A stretch of 62,311 bases of DNA from an uncultured Lachnospiraceae bacterium (GCA_910576975.1 CAJTJY010000023.1:1-62311), one strand, 5' to 3'; positions 1 to 8,145 are shown, counted from the stretch's first letter. Notes: generated by a model not told the origin, from the letters alone. Made by a program: numbers and translations.

Positions 1-158
1 GGAATATAATATTTTGAATCCCTTATCTCTTCCACTAAAGCAATAATATCTGTTCCATCAGAATAATCTGTCCCCTCACTAAATGAACGTAAAATTAACG
101 AAATTATCTGTTTATAATCTTTATGTGTTTCTGGACGTATTATTATATCATTTCTCAA
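1..158 (-). CDS. GNAT-family N-acetyltransferase, 5' end only (runs off left edge)
   Basis: Read on the minus strand from a TTG at 158, the frame stays open to the window edge. It begins (M)RNDIIIRPETHKDYKQ and continues with an FSEGTDYSDGTD segment and an EEIRDSKYYIP segment. This IRPET-x-xDY start followed by a DG...LVEEIR-type stretch is typical of small GNAT acetyltransferases of the YhbS type. A GGAG-type ribosome site at 168-171 (minus strand) sits about 9 nt before the TTG, and the only nearby ATG is in another frame, so TTG is chosen. About 52 codons are visible; the acetyl-CoA-binding core lies outside the window, so the substrate cannot be judged. Confidence 0.6.
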   Translation of the reverse strand, partial: MRNDIIIRPETHKDYKQIISLILRSFSEGTDYSDGTDIIALVEEIRDSKYYI

Positions 159-499
159 TGTTTTGCTCTCCTTCTATATTCTTAGTAAACCCCTTCTGAT
201 ATTTAAAAAATAAAAAATCATGTGTATCTTCTTTCATTCAAATCTATCATACTGCTGTCTTCTTGAACTTTTGTTTAAGAAGCCTTTCTTGTTTTTAGCT
301 CTACAATTCCGATTTGTTGTTGCGTTCAGTTTAGCACATTAATAGAACATCTACAAGATTCCGAGTACGAAAAAGCAAAAAGAATGAATTCTTCACTTGA
401 CAATGTGGAAAAGATCTGATGAGTTTCGACAAATTGCGACAAAAAATGTTAGAGCATAGTAAAATTTAAGATGCCTTTACATTGTATAGCGGAATATAT
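159..499. other. AT-rich intergenic stretch, no intact gene
   Basis: No frame with a start and ribosome site is seen on either strand. On the plus strand 334-420 reads as a coding-like peptide (LIEHLQDSEYEKAKRMNSSL...) ending in TGA. It is followed immediately by a 16-codon ATG frame at 420-470 (MSFDKLRQKMLEHSKI). These look like leftovers of a decayed gene rather than functional genes. The upstream region of the minus-strand acetyltransferase must lie here, but no convincing promoter pair was picked. Confidence 0.4.
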
Positions 500-787
500 T
501 TACCTCAATTGTTTTGGTATAAATTCCAGATGAAGTACCATATCCATTCCCTCTGCTAGACGAATCAGTGTTGATAAAGCAGGATTTGCATTTCCAGTTT
601 CAATTTTACTTATATTCGATTGATCAATACCAGTTGCTTCTGCTAGTTCTTTCTGTGTCATATGTCTGCTTTTTCTGGCAGCTGCAATTGAACGGATCAG
701 GCTGTATTCTGTTTCGGATTCCTGCCATTCTTTTTGAAATTCTTCATTATCCATCTGTTTTTCTAAAGATTTTCTGAAATCACTCAT
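500..787 (-). CDS. XRE-family helix-turn-helix protein, HigA-like antitoxin, no partner toxin visible
   Basis: About 95 residues if started at the ATG at 787 (MSDFRKSLEKQ...); an alternative TTG at 817 adds ten residues. The second half is a clear Cro/C1-type HTH: RKSRHMTQKELAEATGI, then DQSNISKIETGNANPALSTL, then LIRLAEGMDMVLHLEF. An N-terminal acidic helix followed by this HTH is characteristic of antitoxins paired with RelE/Gp49-type HigB toxins, where the toxin gene normally lies just upstream. Here the upstream DNA is a group II intron relic, and no RelE-like frame is present. The protein is therefore an orphan antitoxin or a stand-alone regulator. The family call is solid; partner and role are inferred. 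Confidence 0.75.
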   Translation of the reverse strand: MSDFRKSLEKQMDNEEFQKEWQESETEYSLIRSIAAARKSRHMTQKELAEATGIDQSNISKIETGNANPALSTLIRLAEGMDMVLHLEFIPKQLR

Positions 788-834
788 TTGATAAAATTTC
801 AAAGAAGGGGTTGACAAACAGCCAAAAATGTGCA

Positions 835-878
835 GCCGCTGTCATTACCGATTGGTTTTTAGAGGTAACGACAGCGGC
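835..878. repeat. 15-bp inverted repeat (hairpin) between HigA-like gene and intron relic
   Basis: GCCGCTGTCATTACC (835-849) faces GGTAACGACAGCGGC (864-878), complementary at 14 of 15 positions with a 14-nt loop. No T-run follows on either strand, so it is not an obvious terminator. It may be a surviving RNA stem of the degraded group II intron whose reverse transcriptase relic begins 100 bp downstream, or a regulatory stem upstream of the minus-strand HTH gene. Confidence 0.55.
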
Positions 879-972
879 CCTTGGTTTTGAAGCATTTTGC
901 ATTTTCAATCCAAGGAGCTACATTTTTTATGCTTCCTGAAAACTTATGGAACTTTTGAAAGGAGCAAAGCAA

Positions 973-1598
973 ATGAACGTTAATCAAACAACGTGTGCGG
1001 CTGCTGATCATGGCTTTGCATGGAAATCCATTGACTGGAAGAAATGCGAAGCACAGGTTAAAAAGCTACAAGAACGTATTGTAAAGGCTAGAAATGCGGA
1101 GTTATCTTCAAAGGTGAGTTATTTAGAACCGATGAGGGGACAATGCAGGGAGGAATTATCTCCCCCGACACTGGCAAACATGCATTAGATGGAATGAGTG
1201 ACCTTTTAGCCACTAAAAACAAGAGAGTTCCCCGCAAAAATGAGAAATATTCTCCCATGGTCAACATGGTGCGTTATGCCGATGATTTTATCGTTACTGG
1301 CAGGACAAAAGAAACTTTGGAAGAAATTAAATTGTGTTAGTGGATTTCCTTGTTGAAAGAGGGATTGAACTATCAAAGGAAAAGACATTAATTACACACA
1401 TTGACGACGGCTTTGATTTTCTTGGCTTTAACATCAGAAAGTTTAAAGGCGTTCTGCTGACACAGCCGTCAAAGAAGTGTGTTAAGAAATTTTTAGACGG
1501 AATCTGAAAAAGGGAAAACGCTGGATTGCAAACAAATACTTTCATTTTTACAAAAAAGACGGTGGAGATTTCTTGTGGAATCAGAAAAGAGTGGAAAG
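973..1598 (+). pseudogene. ltrA: Group II intron reverse transcriptase/maturase relic
   Basis: The start (ATG 973, AAAGGAGC ribosome site) is typical of intron maturases: MNVNQTT..., then WKSIDWKKCEAQVKKLQERI. After about 40 codons the frame jumps, by a large internal deletion, to the RT core FRTDEGTMQGGIISP, where a one-base insertion in a C-run breaks the frame. The catalytic block VNMVRYADDFIVTG (YADD, about 1261-1302) follows in another frame. It then continues through IELSKEKTLITHIDDGFDFLGFNIRK and an in-frame stop near 1504 to a short tail. Against a full-length maturase of roughly 600 residues most of the RT and X domains are gone. It cannot be active. It ends exactly where the truncated IS110 transposase begins. 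Confidence 0.85.
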
Positions 1599-2512
1599 AG
1601 ACATTCCGGCATAGGCAAGCATCTTATCAGATGAATCAAAATGGCTGAGATCACCGATTTCAGCGATGATTATCGCACCCATACGGTAACTGATGCCGGG
1701 AATAGTGAGGATGGGGGAACGGATCTCTTCATCCATGATCTGCTTGATCTCTGACTCGATTTCATCAATCTCTATGGTTAATTCTTGAATCAGCTTGATG
1801 GCGTGCTTCAATTCCAGGGACTTAGCAGGCATATGAGAGCCGATAGAACTTCTTGCAGCTTCACGAAACGTGATAGCCGTATCTTTTCCATGTCTGCCTT
1901 TAGAACTGTAAGACGGCAGATTGGAAAGCCTCGTGAGGTGTGCGACAGCGCTAGCGCTTGGAAATTCGGAAAGCAAAGCGTGGACGGATGCCATATGAGG
2001 TGCAGGAACGAGTTTTCCAACTCTGGAAGAAGAATGCACACAAGCCTTGAAACAGAACTTTTTAGTTTTGCCCGTTCTTTTACTTTATCAAAACGGTAAC
2101 GAGTGAGTGACTTTAATTCCTCATTATGGTAAGATGTGTCTGAGTAGGACTTTAAGTTTACATCAGACATTGGCATAAAAGAAATCGTGCGGGCATCCGC
2201 TTTATCCGTTTTCGTCTGTCTAAGGCTGTGGCTTTTTCTGTACAGATTTGTATGTAACGGATTGATCACATAGGCCGGCAAGCCTTTACTAAAGAGAAAA
2301 CCCATAAGATTGTAACTGTAGTGTCCAGTGGCTTCGAGTCCTACTTTCACTTTTGTCAAGCCATCCGATACAGATCGGATTTTCTGGTAGAGCGCATCAA
2401 AACCCTTGCGATTGTTGGGAATGATAAAAGGATTAAATGAAAGTTCACCATTTGAGCTAGCAATGAAGCAGTCATGCTTATCTTTTGCGACGTCAATTCC
2501 AACATAGATCAT
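1599..2512 (-). pseudogene. IS110-family transposase, frameshifted and 3'-truncated
   Basis: The minus-strand start at 2512 gives MIYVGIDVAKDKHDCF, the DEDD (RuvC-like) N-terminus of IS110 transposases. It continues with VGLEATGHYSYNL, PLHTNLYRKSHSLRQTKTDK and ADARTIS. Near position 2010-2040 the frame shifts by one base and the protein continues in a second frame to the C-terminal Transposase_20 domain (ILTIPGISYRMGA ... AEIGDLSHFDSSDKMLAYAG). It stops abruptly there, so the serine-containing C-terminal end is missing. With a frameshift and a lost 3' end it is inactive unless complemented. The 3' edge is fused to the intron relic, consistent with one element having inserted into the other followed by deletion. 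Confidence 0.88.
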
Positions 2513-2700
2513 GATAAATCTCCTTTTTAAAGTATTTAATACTGTTTAGAGCCACAGTTGCTCTCTGCGATTGTAATCTCGTCCTAAATCAACCGTCATG
2601 CGGTATCTAACTGATTAACAAATATACAAAGAGACTGTGGTTGTAGTCTTTCCGAAACCGTTGAGTGGCAGGAGGGAAAAAACAATCCACAGTATCTTCA
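2513..2700 (-). mobile_element. Left-end non-coding region of the IS110 relic, possible bridge RNA remnant
   Basis: About 190 bp upstream of the transposase start has no gene. It contains inverted segments, for example CCACAGT near 2564 facing ACTGTGG near 2633. In IS110-group elements the left end upstream of the recombinase encodes a structured bridge RNA that guides target choice, so this is where such an RNA would lie. The position is seen; that an RNA is or was made is inference from the family. The outer boundary is not resolvable without the target site. Confidence 0.3.
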
Positions 2701-3015
2701 ACAGTATAGCATACAGTCCTTGGAGAGGGACTATAAACACTACTGCGCAAATATCGAAATCAGTGACCGGAATAATACTGGTGTGGCCATGAAACTAAAT
2801 ACTGTGTTTGGATGGAAAACTATAACAGGCAGAGAGGCAGAACAAGAAAAGAGAAAGACTATATCAGCCGACGAGCCGATATGCCTGGATGTTAAAGATG
2901 TTAAAGGGATAGATGTAGTGGTTGTGTGTCAGTGCGGATATGATTAGATTTTAAATATTAGCCAAAATATTTCCAATGACGTAATTGATGATTTTCTAAT
3001 TTTTTGGATTATCTC
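2701..3015. other. Intergenic stretch with an unsupported 75-codon frame
   Basis: A plus-strand frame at 2720-2947 would start at TTG and encode 75 residues ending in VVVVCQCGYD. It has no ribosome site and no recognisable motif. I do not call it a gene. The remainder is AT-rich DNA leading into the MerR promoter. Confidence 0.4.
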
Positions 3016-3046
3016 TTGACTTTAACGTTACGTCATAGTCTATAAT
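3016..3046 (+). promoter_or_regulatory. MerR-type promoter with 19-bp spacer and internal 23-bp operator palindrome
   Basis: TTGACT (3016-3021) and TATAAT (3041-3046) are separated by 19 bp, longer than the normal 17 and the hallmark of MerR-activated promoters. The spacer region 3018-3040 is a near-perfect palindrome: GACTTTAACGT and ACGTCATAGTC arms around one base, matching its own reverse complement at 19 of 23 positions. It lies directly in front of the MerR/TipAS gene, implying autoregulation. Confidence 0.8.
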
Positions 3047-3102
3047 ATGGGAAAACAGGAAAGGAGTAAAAGAAATTTTAGACGTTATGGAGGATTTTCG
3101 GA

Positions 3103-3855
3103 ATGAGTAAAAAACCTTTGTCTGTCCACGAAGTTGTTCAACTGACAGGCGTCACTGCCCGCACACTTCATTATTATGATCAAATTGGGCTTTTGAAACC
3201 TACGAAAGTAACCAAAGCAGGCTATCGAATGTATGACAATACGGCGCTTGGCCGTTTGCAAAATATTTTATTGTTTCGCGAATTACAGTTTCCCCTAAAA
3301 GAAATTAAAGTAATTCTTGACAGCCCTGATTTTGACCCGTCAGAAGCGATTGCGCAGCAAATCAGGTTGTTAGAGTTACAATATAAACGCATCGGCGAAC
3401 TTATTACCTTTGCGCGTCAAATTAAAAATAAAGGAGTAATGACAATGAATTTTGATGTTTTTGACAAGAGTGAAATTGAAAAGTATGAGGCAGAAGTCAA
3501 AGCAAAATGGGGCAATACGAAAGCGTATCAGGAGTACAAACAAAAGAAAATTGATTCAAATGAAAGTAGTAATAACAAGATTGCAAACGAACTAATGACA
3601 ATGTTTTTTGAATTAGGGGAATTAAAACATTTAACGCCTAATGCAAATGAAGTACAAAAGAAAATCTTAGCATTACAGAAATTTATAACCGATCACTATT
3701 ATGTGTGCACAAATGAAATTCTTAGTGGATTAGGTGAAATGTATGTATGTGACGAACGCTTCAAGAACAATATTGACAAAGCAGGTGGAGATGGAACGGC
3801 TTGCTTTGTCAAACAGGCCATTGACGTGTATTGCAGTAAAAACTTTCTTCATTAG
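3103..3855 (+). CDS. MerR-family regulator with TipAS drug-binding domain
   Basis: 250 residues, ATG at 3103 with GGAGG 9 nt before it. Residues 1-75 are a MerR winged helix: SVHEVVQLTGVTARTLHYYD, then IGLLKPTKVTKAGYRMYD. A dimerisation coiled coil follows (about 80-115). The rest matches the TipAS antibiotic-recognition domain (FDVFDKSEIEKYEAEVKAKW ... KAYQEYKQKK ... HYYVCTNEILSGLGEMYV). Such proteins activate their own promoter on binding thiopeptide-like or other hydrophobic drugs. The 19-bp-spacer operator upstream fits this. It is convergent with the hydrolase gene, whose stop lies only 2 bp away. No efflux pump is adjacent, so the regulon beyond itself is unknown. Confidence 0.9.
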   Translation: MSKKPLSVHEVVQLTGVTARTLHYYDQIGLLKPTKVTKAGYRMYDNTALGRLQNILLFRELQFPLKEIKVILDSPDFDPSEAIAQQIRLLELQYKRIGELITFARQIKNKGVMTMNFDVFDKSEIEKYEAEVKAKWGNTKAYQEYKQKKIDSNESSNNKIANELMTMFFELGELKHLTPNANEVQKKILALQKFITDHYYVCTNEILSGLGEMYVCDERFKNNIDKAGGDGTACFVKQAIDVYCSKNFLH

Positions 3856-3857
3856 CT

Positions 3858-4649
3858 TTATTGGCTTGCACCTTTCCAGAATTTTGCCATCGTTTTATTA
3901 AATTCCTGCGGCACATCCATGTTAACACAATGTCCCGCATTTTCAAAAAGAACTACTGTGCAATCAGGTTCGCCGCTTTTCCATGCTTTGATTGCCTCTA
4001 ATTCCATTGGAATATCAAATTTCCCGCATCCAATTAACAAAGGATAATTCCTTTGCCCAGTTTTATACTTGTTTACCATGCGATTGAGCGTTGCCAGAAA
4101 CATAAATGACTTTTTAGGAAACAGTATATTCATGGAGAAAAATTCATTTTGAGCTTGTGAAGTATATGCAGAAATTTTCTTGTTTGCCTTTGCAAACCAT
4201 TTAATCGAAAAGAGTGCTTTTAACATCATCAGCTTTTGCTTTGCACTATTTTCTTTTTGCATTTTTGCGTTAAAATTATTAATGTCATATCCTCCAAAGC
4301 AAGCCAGTGAGCTTACTGCATGTGGATAATGATTAGCAAAATCCTGTGCTAAAACTGCACCTAATGAAACGCCGACAATATGTACTTTGTCAATGCTTTC
4401 AGACTCTAAGATGTCAAATATCCATTTTGACATCTTATCTATCGTATCACCTTTTTGGGTATCAGTTGATTGTCCGTGGCCAATGATGTCAATGGCCAGA
4501 ATATTATATTTATTTTTAAAATAATCAAACTGTGCTTTGAACATATTGTGATTGACGAAAGCTGCGTGGATGAACAGTATCCATTCGGCTTTCGTGGTCC
4601 TGCTTACAAAATATGTAATTGGTGAATTGGCTAATTTATTTGGCTGCAT
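3858..4649 (-). CDS. Alpha/beta-fold hydrolase
   Basis: 263 residues on the minus strand. The nucleophile elbow GVSLG (Ser95), the acid in GKFDIP (Asp212) and the base in NAGHCVN (His240) form a complete Ser-Asp-His triad. An oxyanion-type segment FIHAAF (27-32) and the strand LAIDIIGHGQS (51-61) are typical of small-molecule esterases/lipases and proline iminopeptidase-like hydrolases. There is no signal peptide, so it is cytosolic. The upstream neighbour on the same strand is a broken PadR-type regulator, suggesting the gene once belonged to a small regulated cassette. The substrate is unknown. Confidence 0.85.
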   Translation of the reverse strand: MQPNKLANSPITYFVSRTTKAEWILFIHAAFVNHNMFKAQFDYFKNKYNILAIDIIGHGQSTDTQKGDTIDKMSKWIFDILESESIDKVHIVGVSLGAVLAQDFANHYPHAVSSLACFGGYDINNFNAKMQKENSAKQKLMMLKALFSIKWFAKANKKISAYTSQAQNEFFSMNILFPKKSFMFLATLNRMVNKYKTGQRNYPLLIGCGKFDIPMELEAIKAWKSGEPDCTVVLFENAGHCVNMDVPQEFNKTMAKFWKGASQ

Positions 4650-4652
4650 TAT

Positions 4653-4870
4653 GTTTCATCCCTCATTTCATCAATAAATTTTTGAAACCACTCAATAAAC
4701 TTCTGTTTTCCACTATCTGTAATGGAACAAATCTTTTTGTATTTTCGATTTCTCAACAGACTTTTGATACTGAATATATCCGCATTTTAACAGCAGCCTG
4801 CATGCTTCCCATGCTACTGCTATATATCATATTAAGTTCTTTCCCGATTCGCTCATGCAACTGACAATTT
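4653..4870 (-). pseudogene. PadR-family transcriptional regulator, frameshift-broken remnant
   Basis: Reading leftward on the minus strand, three frames in turn give IGKELNMIYSSSMGSMQAAV, then LLKCGYIQYQKSVEKSKIQK, then ITDSGKQKFIEWFQKFIDEM. Placed end to end these match the order of a PadR winged helix: the G(S)-x-Y-x-AL-like helix, the L-x-x-G-Y-I-x wing, then the Y-x-IT-x-x-G-K-x-x-F-x-x-W strand. Two frameshifts separate them, so no full protein can be made. It ends 3 bp before the hydrolase start. The assignment rests on pattern recognition of the wing motif. Confidence 0.55.
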
Positions 4871-5068
4871 GTTCAGCTATTCAAAAACAATGGTCCGGGT
4901 ATATTATGATCCATATAGTCCTCTAATATTACTATTAGTGACATTGCCATTATATACGCTTTTTCTGATTCAGTCAATAAATGATCGAGGAGGCACGCTT
5001 TGCTATTGGGGCTTACGTCACAGTGGTCCATATAAATATGTTTTAAAAGTCTGCTTTTTCTTATTCTA
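4871..5068. other. Intergenic region between PadR relic and secreted LRR protein
   Basis: A minus-strand 72-codon frame (4873-5091) lacks a ribosome site and resembles no family I recognise. It may be further debris of the PadR cassette. Nothing else is supported here. Confidence 0.3.
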
Positions 5069-5097
5069 TTGACAAAACAGGAGAATGACAATATATT
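5069..5097 (+). promoter_or_regulatory. Promoter of the secreted LRR protein gene
   Basis: TTGACA (5069-5074) and TATATT (5092-5097) with a 17-bp spacer. The gene's AGGAGGT ribosome site and GTG start follow 45-60 bp downstream. Confidence 0.6.
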
Positions 5098-5155
5098 TAT
5101 AATAAAGTAAATATTTACTAAAAGTTTTCACAAAATAAGATAGGAGGTTGTAGAA

Positions 5156-7636
5156 GTGAAAAAACGAATTCTCTCATTTGCTTTAGCGTTGTGCTTATGC
5201 ATTTCTTCTCAATCGGTAGTACATGCATCGCACGAAGAGCTTTTGCAGCAAGAGGATGTTCTCGCTGCAGAATCTACTTCCAGGCTGGTCACCCGTGATA
5301 GCACGGTTCCTACTCCGGCGGAAGTTTATCAGTCGATGATTGCGCTGAAAGACCAGGAGCAATACAAGGAAGGAACGCCTTGGACTGACGATGAGCCTTA
5401 TTCAGATTCAAAAGGTTATTACTATTGGAAAGGTGGAAACCTTGACGGACACAGGATCAGTGCCGTGGGCTGCGTAGCTTTTGCCTTTATACTCAGTGAT
5501 ACAGCTTTTGGCAGTCTGCCAGCCAGGATGTATGCAGAGGGCAAGTTTGCATTCGAGGATATAAAACCTGGCGATATTCTGAGGGTAAACAATGATGTTC
5601 ATACTGTGATCGTGCTCGAGGTAAACGATGCGGGCGTAGTTGTTGCAGAAGGAAACATCAGTACTGGCGATCACCAAGGCAGGGTTCACTGGGGAAGGGC
5701 GATTTCCAAGGAAGAAGTGATGAAAAACACAAGTCATTATATCACCCGTTACCCGGAAGGCTATATCCCGGAAGATGATCCGGATGCTGACAAATTAATT
5801 GCAGATGGCGCGCTGGAAGGAGGACTTGCCTGGAATTTGACAAAAGCGGGCAAGCTGACCATCTCTGGTAATGGAAGCATGCCAGATTTTAGCTCTGTAG
5901 AAGAGCAGCCTTGGAGTGATAAGAGTGACCAAATACGCAAGATCGTTATCGAAAATGGCGTTACCAGTATTGGTTCCTGCGCTTTTTGGAAATGCGGCGT
6001 TCTCAGTGCAGAGATTTCTTCTAGCGTGACAACGATTGGCAATCACGCCTTTCGCGAGTCTTCGATCATTGCGGCGTCTATTCCCTCCAATGTGAAGACA
6101 ATTGGAGACAGCGCTTTCCGTGGATGTAAAAATCTTAGCGAGGTCACCATTTCTGAAGGCGTGGAAACTATCGGGCAAAATGCATTTAGTGCTTGCTCAA
6201 GCCTTGCCAAGATAGCCTTGCCAGCTAGTATTGGAGAGGTAGGCGCCGCTGCATTTTTTCAATGCCAGGCATTGATAAGCGCAACGTTTGCTCCTGGAAG
6301 CAAGCAGGTAAAGCTGGGAGACAACATATTTATGCAATGTTACTATTTAATGAGTGTAACATTGCCCCAAAATATAGACCGCATTAGTATGGGCATGTTC
6401 CAGAATTGCCTAATGCTTCCTGGGGTTGAAATTACGCAAGGTGCAGAAAGCATATGCGAATCAGCGTTCGCATCTTGCGGCGCATTTACCACTGTCATAA
6501 TTCCAGACAGTGTAACTTCCATAGAGAGATCGGCATTTGCATCTTGTCCCTTGAGTGACATATACTATACTGGCACCGAGGAGCAGTGGAACAATGTATG
6601 GAAATCAGGTGATACGGTAGCGGTGATTTCAAAGGCGAAGATGCATTATAACTATGTTCCTGGAACCAATCCTGGTCCTGGTGACGGCGATGGAGATAAT
6701 CCGGGAGGAGATAATCCGGGAGGGGATAATCCGGGAGGAGACAACCCGGGAGGAGACAACCCGGGAGGGGATAATCCGGGAGGAGACAACCCAGGAGGAG
6801 ATAATCCGGGAGGAGACAACCCAGGAGGAGATAATCCGGGAGGAGACAACCCAGGAGGAGACAACCCAGAAGTCGGTGCTGATATTTCAAAAGCGACTGT
6901 GACATTGTCAAGTACAAGTTACGTTTATGATGGAAAACCAAAGCTTCCATCGGTGACCGTGAAGCTGGATGGCAAGACATTGGTTTTAAATACAGATTAT
7001 ATAGTTTCATACAAGAATAATGTCCAAATAGGAACGGCTGAAGTAATCGTTGAGGGAAAAGGAGATTATACTGGCAGCAAGACAGTTAGCTTTACAATTA
7101 AAAAGGAAGCAGACCAGAATCCGCCTGCATACATTACTTGTAATAAAACTGTGTATGAGGTTAAATACGGCGCAAAGCCGTTCAAAATCAAAGCGTCATC
7201 TAATTACAAGATGACCTATACGAGCTCGAACCCAAAGATTGTCACTGTAGGTAAGAATACCGGAGAGGCAACAATCAAAAATACTGGGGTTGTCACAATT
7301 ACGATCAAGGCAGAGAAAGCGTCCAAGAAGGTAACGGTCAAAGTAAGCCCCAAGAAGCCGTCTGTAAAGACAACAAAGGTGGCAAAGGGTAAAAAATTGA
7401 CTGTGACATGGGCGAAAGATAAGATGGCATCAGGGTATCAAGTTCGAATAGCCACAGATGCGAAATTTAAGAAAAATGTAAAATCTAAGAATGTTACAAA
7501 GACTTCGTATACATTTACAAAGTTGAAAACAGGCAAGAAGTATTATGTGAGCGTGCGCAGTTATAAGAAATCCACAAAAGGCACTTTGTATGGCGAATGG
7601 AGCAAAACAAAATTGAGCGCTAAGATCAAGAAGTAA
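5156..7636 (+). CDS. Secreted multidomain protein: papain-like domain, BspA-type LRRs, GGDNP linker, Ig-like and FN3 domains
   Basis: 826 residues, GTG start with AGGAGGT 7 nt upstream. Residues 1-25 are a Sec signal peptide ending near VVHASHEE. About 75-205 resembles an NlpC/P60-CHAP-like papain fold, with Cys106 in GCVAFAF and His149 in NDVHTVIVLEV, preceded by KPGDILRV. About 210-490 are BspA/LRR_5 repeats (VTSIGSCAFWKC, VKTIGDSAFRGC, VETIGQNAFSAC and others). About 512-571 is a linker of 11 GGDNP repeats. About 575-650 is a YDG/MBG-type beta domain (YVYDGKPKLPSVTV). About 660-730 is a BIG2-like region and 735-826 an FN3-like domain rich in lysine. There is no LPXTG anchor. It is probably a surface or secreted factor acting on peptidoglycan or host matrix; enzymatic activity is inferred only from the Cys/His pair. 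Confidence 0.85.
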   Translation: MKKRILSFALALCLCISSQSVVHASHEELLQQEDVLAAESTSRLVTRDSTVPTPAEVYQSMIALKDQEQYKEGTPWTDDEPYSDSKGYYYWKGGNLDGHRISAVGCVAFAFILSDTAFGSLPARMYAEGKFAFEDIKPGDILRVNNDVHTVIVLEVNDAGVVVAEGNISTGDHQGRVHWGRAISKEEVMKNTSHYITRYPEGYIPEDDPDADKLIADGALEGGLAWNLTKAGKLTISGNGSMPDFSSVEEQPWSDKSDQIRKIVIENGVTSIGSCAFWKCGVLSAEISSSVTTIGNHAFRESSIIAASIPSNVKTIGDSAFRGCKNLSEVTISEGVETIGQNAFSACSSLAKIALPASIGEVGAAAFFQCQALISATFAPGSKQVKLGDNIFMQCYYLMSVTLPQNIDRISMGMFQNCLMLPGVEITQGAESICESAFASCGAFTTVIIPDSVTSIERSAFASCPLSDIYYTGTEEQWNNVWKSGDTVAVISKAKMHYNYVPGTNPGPGDGDGDNPGGDNPGGDNPGGDNPGGDNPGGDNPGGDNPGGDNPGGDNPGGDNPGGDNPGGDNPEVGADISKATVTLSSTSYVYDGKPKLPSVTVKLDGKTLVLNTDYIVSYKNNVQIGTAEVIVEGKGDYTGSKTVSFTIKKEADQNPPAYITCNKTVYEVKYGAKPFKIKASSNYKMTYTSSNPKIVTVGKNTGEATIKNTGVVTITIKAEKASKKVTVKVSPKKPSVKTTKVAKGKKLTVTWAKDKMASGYQVRIATDAKFKKNVKSKNVTKTSYTFTKLKTGKKYYVSVRSYKKSTKGTLYGEWSKTKLSAKIKK
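6694..6868 (+). repeat. 15-bp in-frame tandem repeat coding GGDNP
   Basis: About 12 DNP-containing units of 15 bp (GATAATCCGGGAGGA and variants with GACAACCCA) lie back to back. Unit variants alternate (ATAATCCG/ACAACCCA), which suggests duplication in blocks of two. Because the period is a multiple of three, length can change without frameshift, giving a flexible, size-variable linker. Confidence 0.95.
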
Positions 7637-7792
7637 GAATAGAAGTGTCAAACATTACTTGCGGTTCATATCCTACATTGCAAGGTATCTTCTTGTGTCA
7701 ATGCAAAAAAGTTTACCAGAGCTGTCTCATAAAAATTTGCGGAGGAATCCTCACGGACAGATTTGAAAGTAAAACAAAATGTAAAAAAATAC
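7637..7792. other. Intergenic region after the LRR gene
   Basis: No gene is seen. A short inverted repeat GAGGAATCCTC lies near 7742-7752. No strong terminator with a T-run was identified for the upstream gene. Confidence 0.4.
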
Positions 7793-7821
7793 TTGCAGAT
7801 TTTTGATATAGGTGTTAGAAT
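7793..7821 (+). promoter_or_regulatory. Promoter of the pheST T-box transcript
   Basis: TTGCAG (7793-7798) and TAGAAT (7816-7821) with a 17-bp spacer. Transcription would begin near 7828, just before the T-box stem I. Confidence 0.65.
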
Positions 7822-7829
7822 AATGCCGA

Positions 7830-8115
7830 TATAGAAGTATGAACCAAAATAAAGGCAATGAAGGTGTCAGTAGAGCCCTGAACTGCTTACAGAGAGAGAG
7901 GATCACCGGCTGTAAGTCCTCTTAAGAAAAGGCAGGACTTGAATTTCTCACTGGAGCCGCATATTTGAACATGGTCTTATCAGGACAGGAGTAGGATATG
8001 ACGCTGCTGCACGTTACGCAGAAGTGAGCGCTTGAGAACCAGTGATTCTCAAGAATCAGGGTGGTACCGCGGAGAATTTCGTCCCTATGCATAAGCATAG
8101 GGACTTTCTTTGTCT
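7830..8115 (+). promoter_or_regulatory. T-box riboswitch (tRNA-Phe sensing) with terminator, upstream of pheS
   Basis: The T-box consensus AGGGTGGTACCGCG is exact at 8058-8071. It is followed by an intrinsic terminator, GTCCCTATGC (8081-8090) pairing with GCATAGGGAC (8095-8104) and a TTTCTTT tail. Upstream, stem I can be traced from about 7860, with the AG-rich AGAGAGAGGA at 7898-7907. A likely specifier TTC lies within GAATTTCTCACTGG near 7940-7953, matching phenylalanine. Uncharged tRNA-Phe would pair with specifier and T-box bulge, favouring the antiterminator and expression of pheST. The specifier position is my reading; the T-box itself is unambiguous. Confidence 0.92.
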
Positions 8116-8145
8116 TAAAGATGTCACGATGTGACCGCGCGCAGC

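Noticed and set aside
334..470. Plus-strand peptides LIEHLQDSEYEKAKRM... and MSFDKLRQKMLEHSKI
   Set aside because: Coding-like, but there is no start and ribosome site for the first, and the second is only 16 codons long. They are treated as debris.
2720..2947. 75-codon frame after the IS110 relic
   Set aside because: TTG start without a ribosome site, no motif, composition not gene-like.
4873..5091. 72-codon minus-strand frame
   Set aside because: No ribosome site, overlaps the promoter of the LRR gene, and no recognised family.
6652..6864. Minus-strand open frames rich in Ser-Pro-Pro-Gly-Leu
   Set aside because: Pure shadow of the GGDNP tandem repeat, without a ribosome site.
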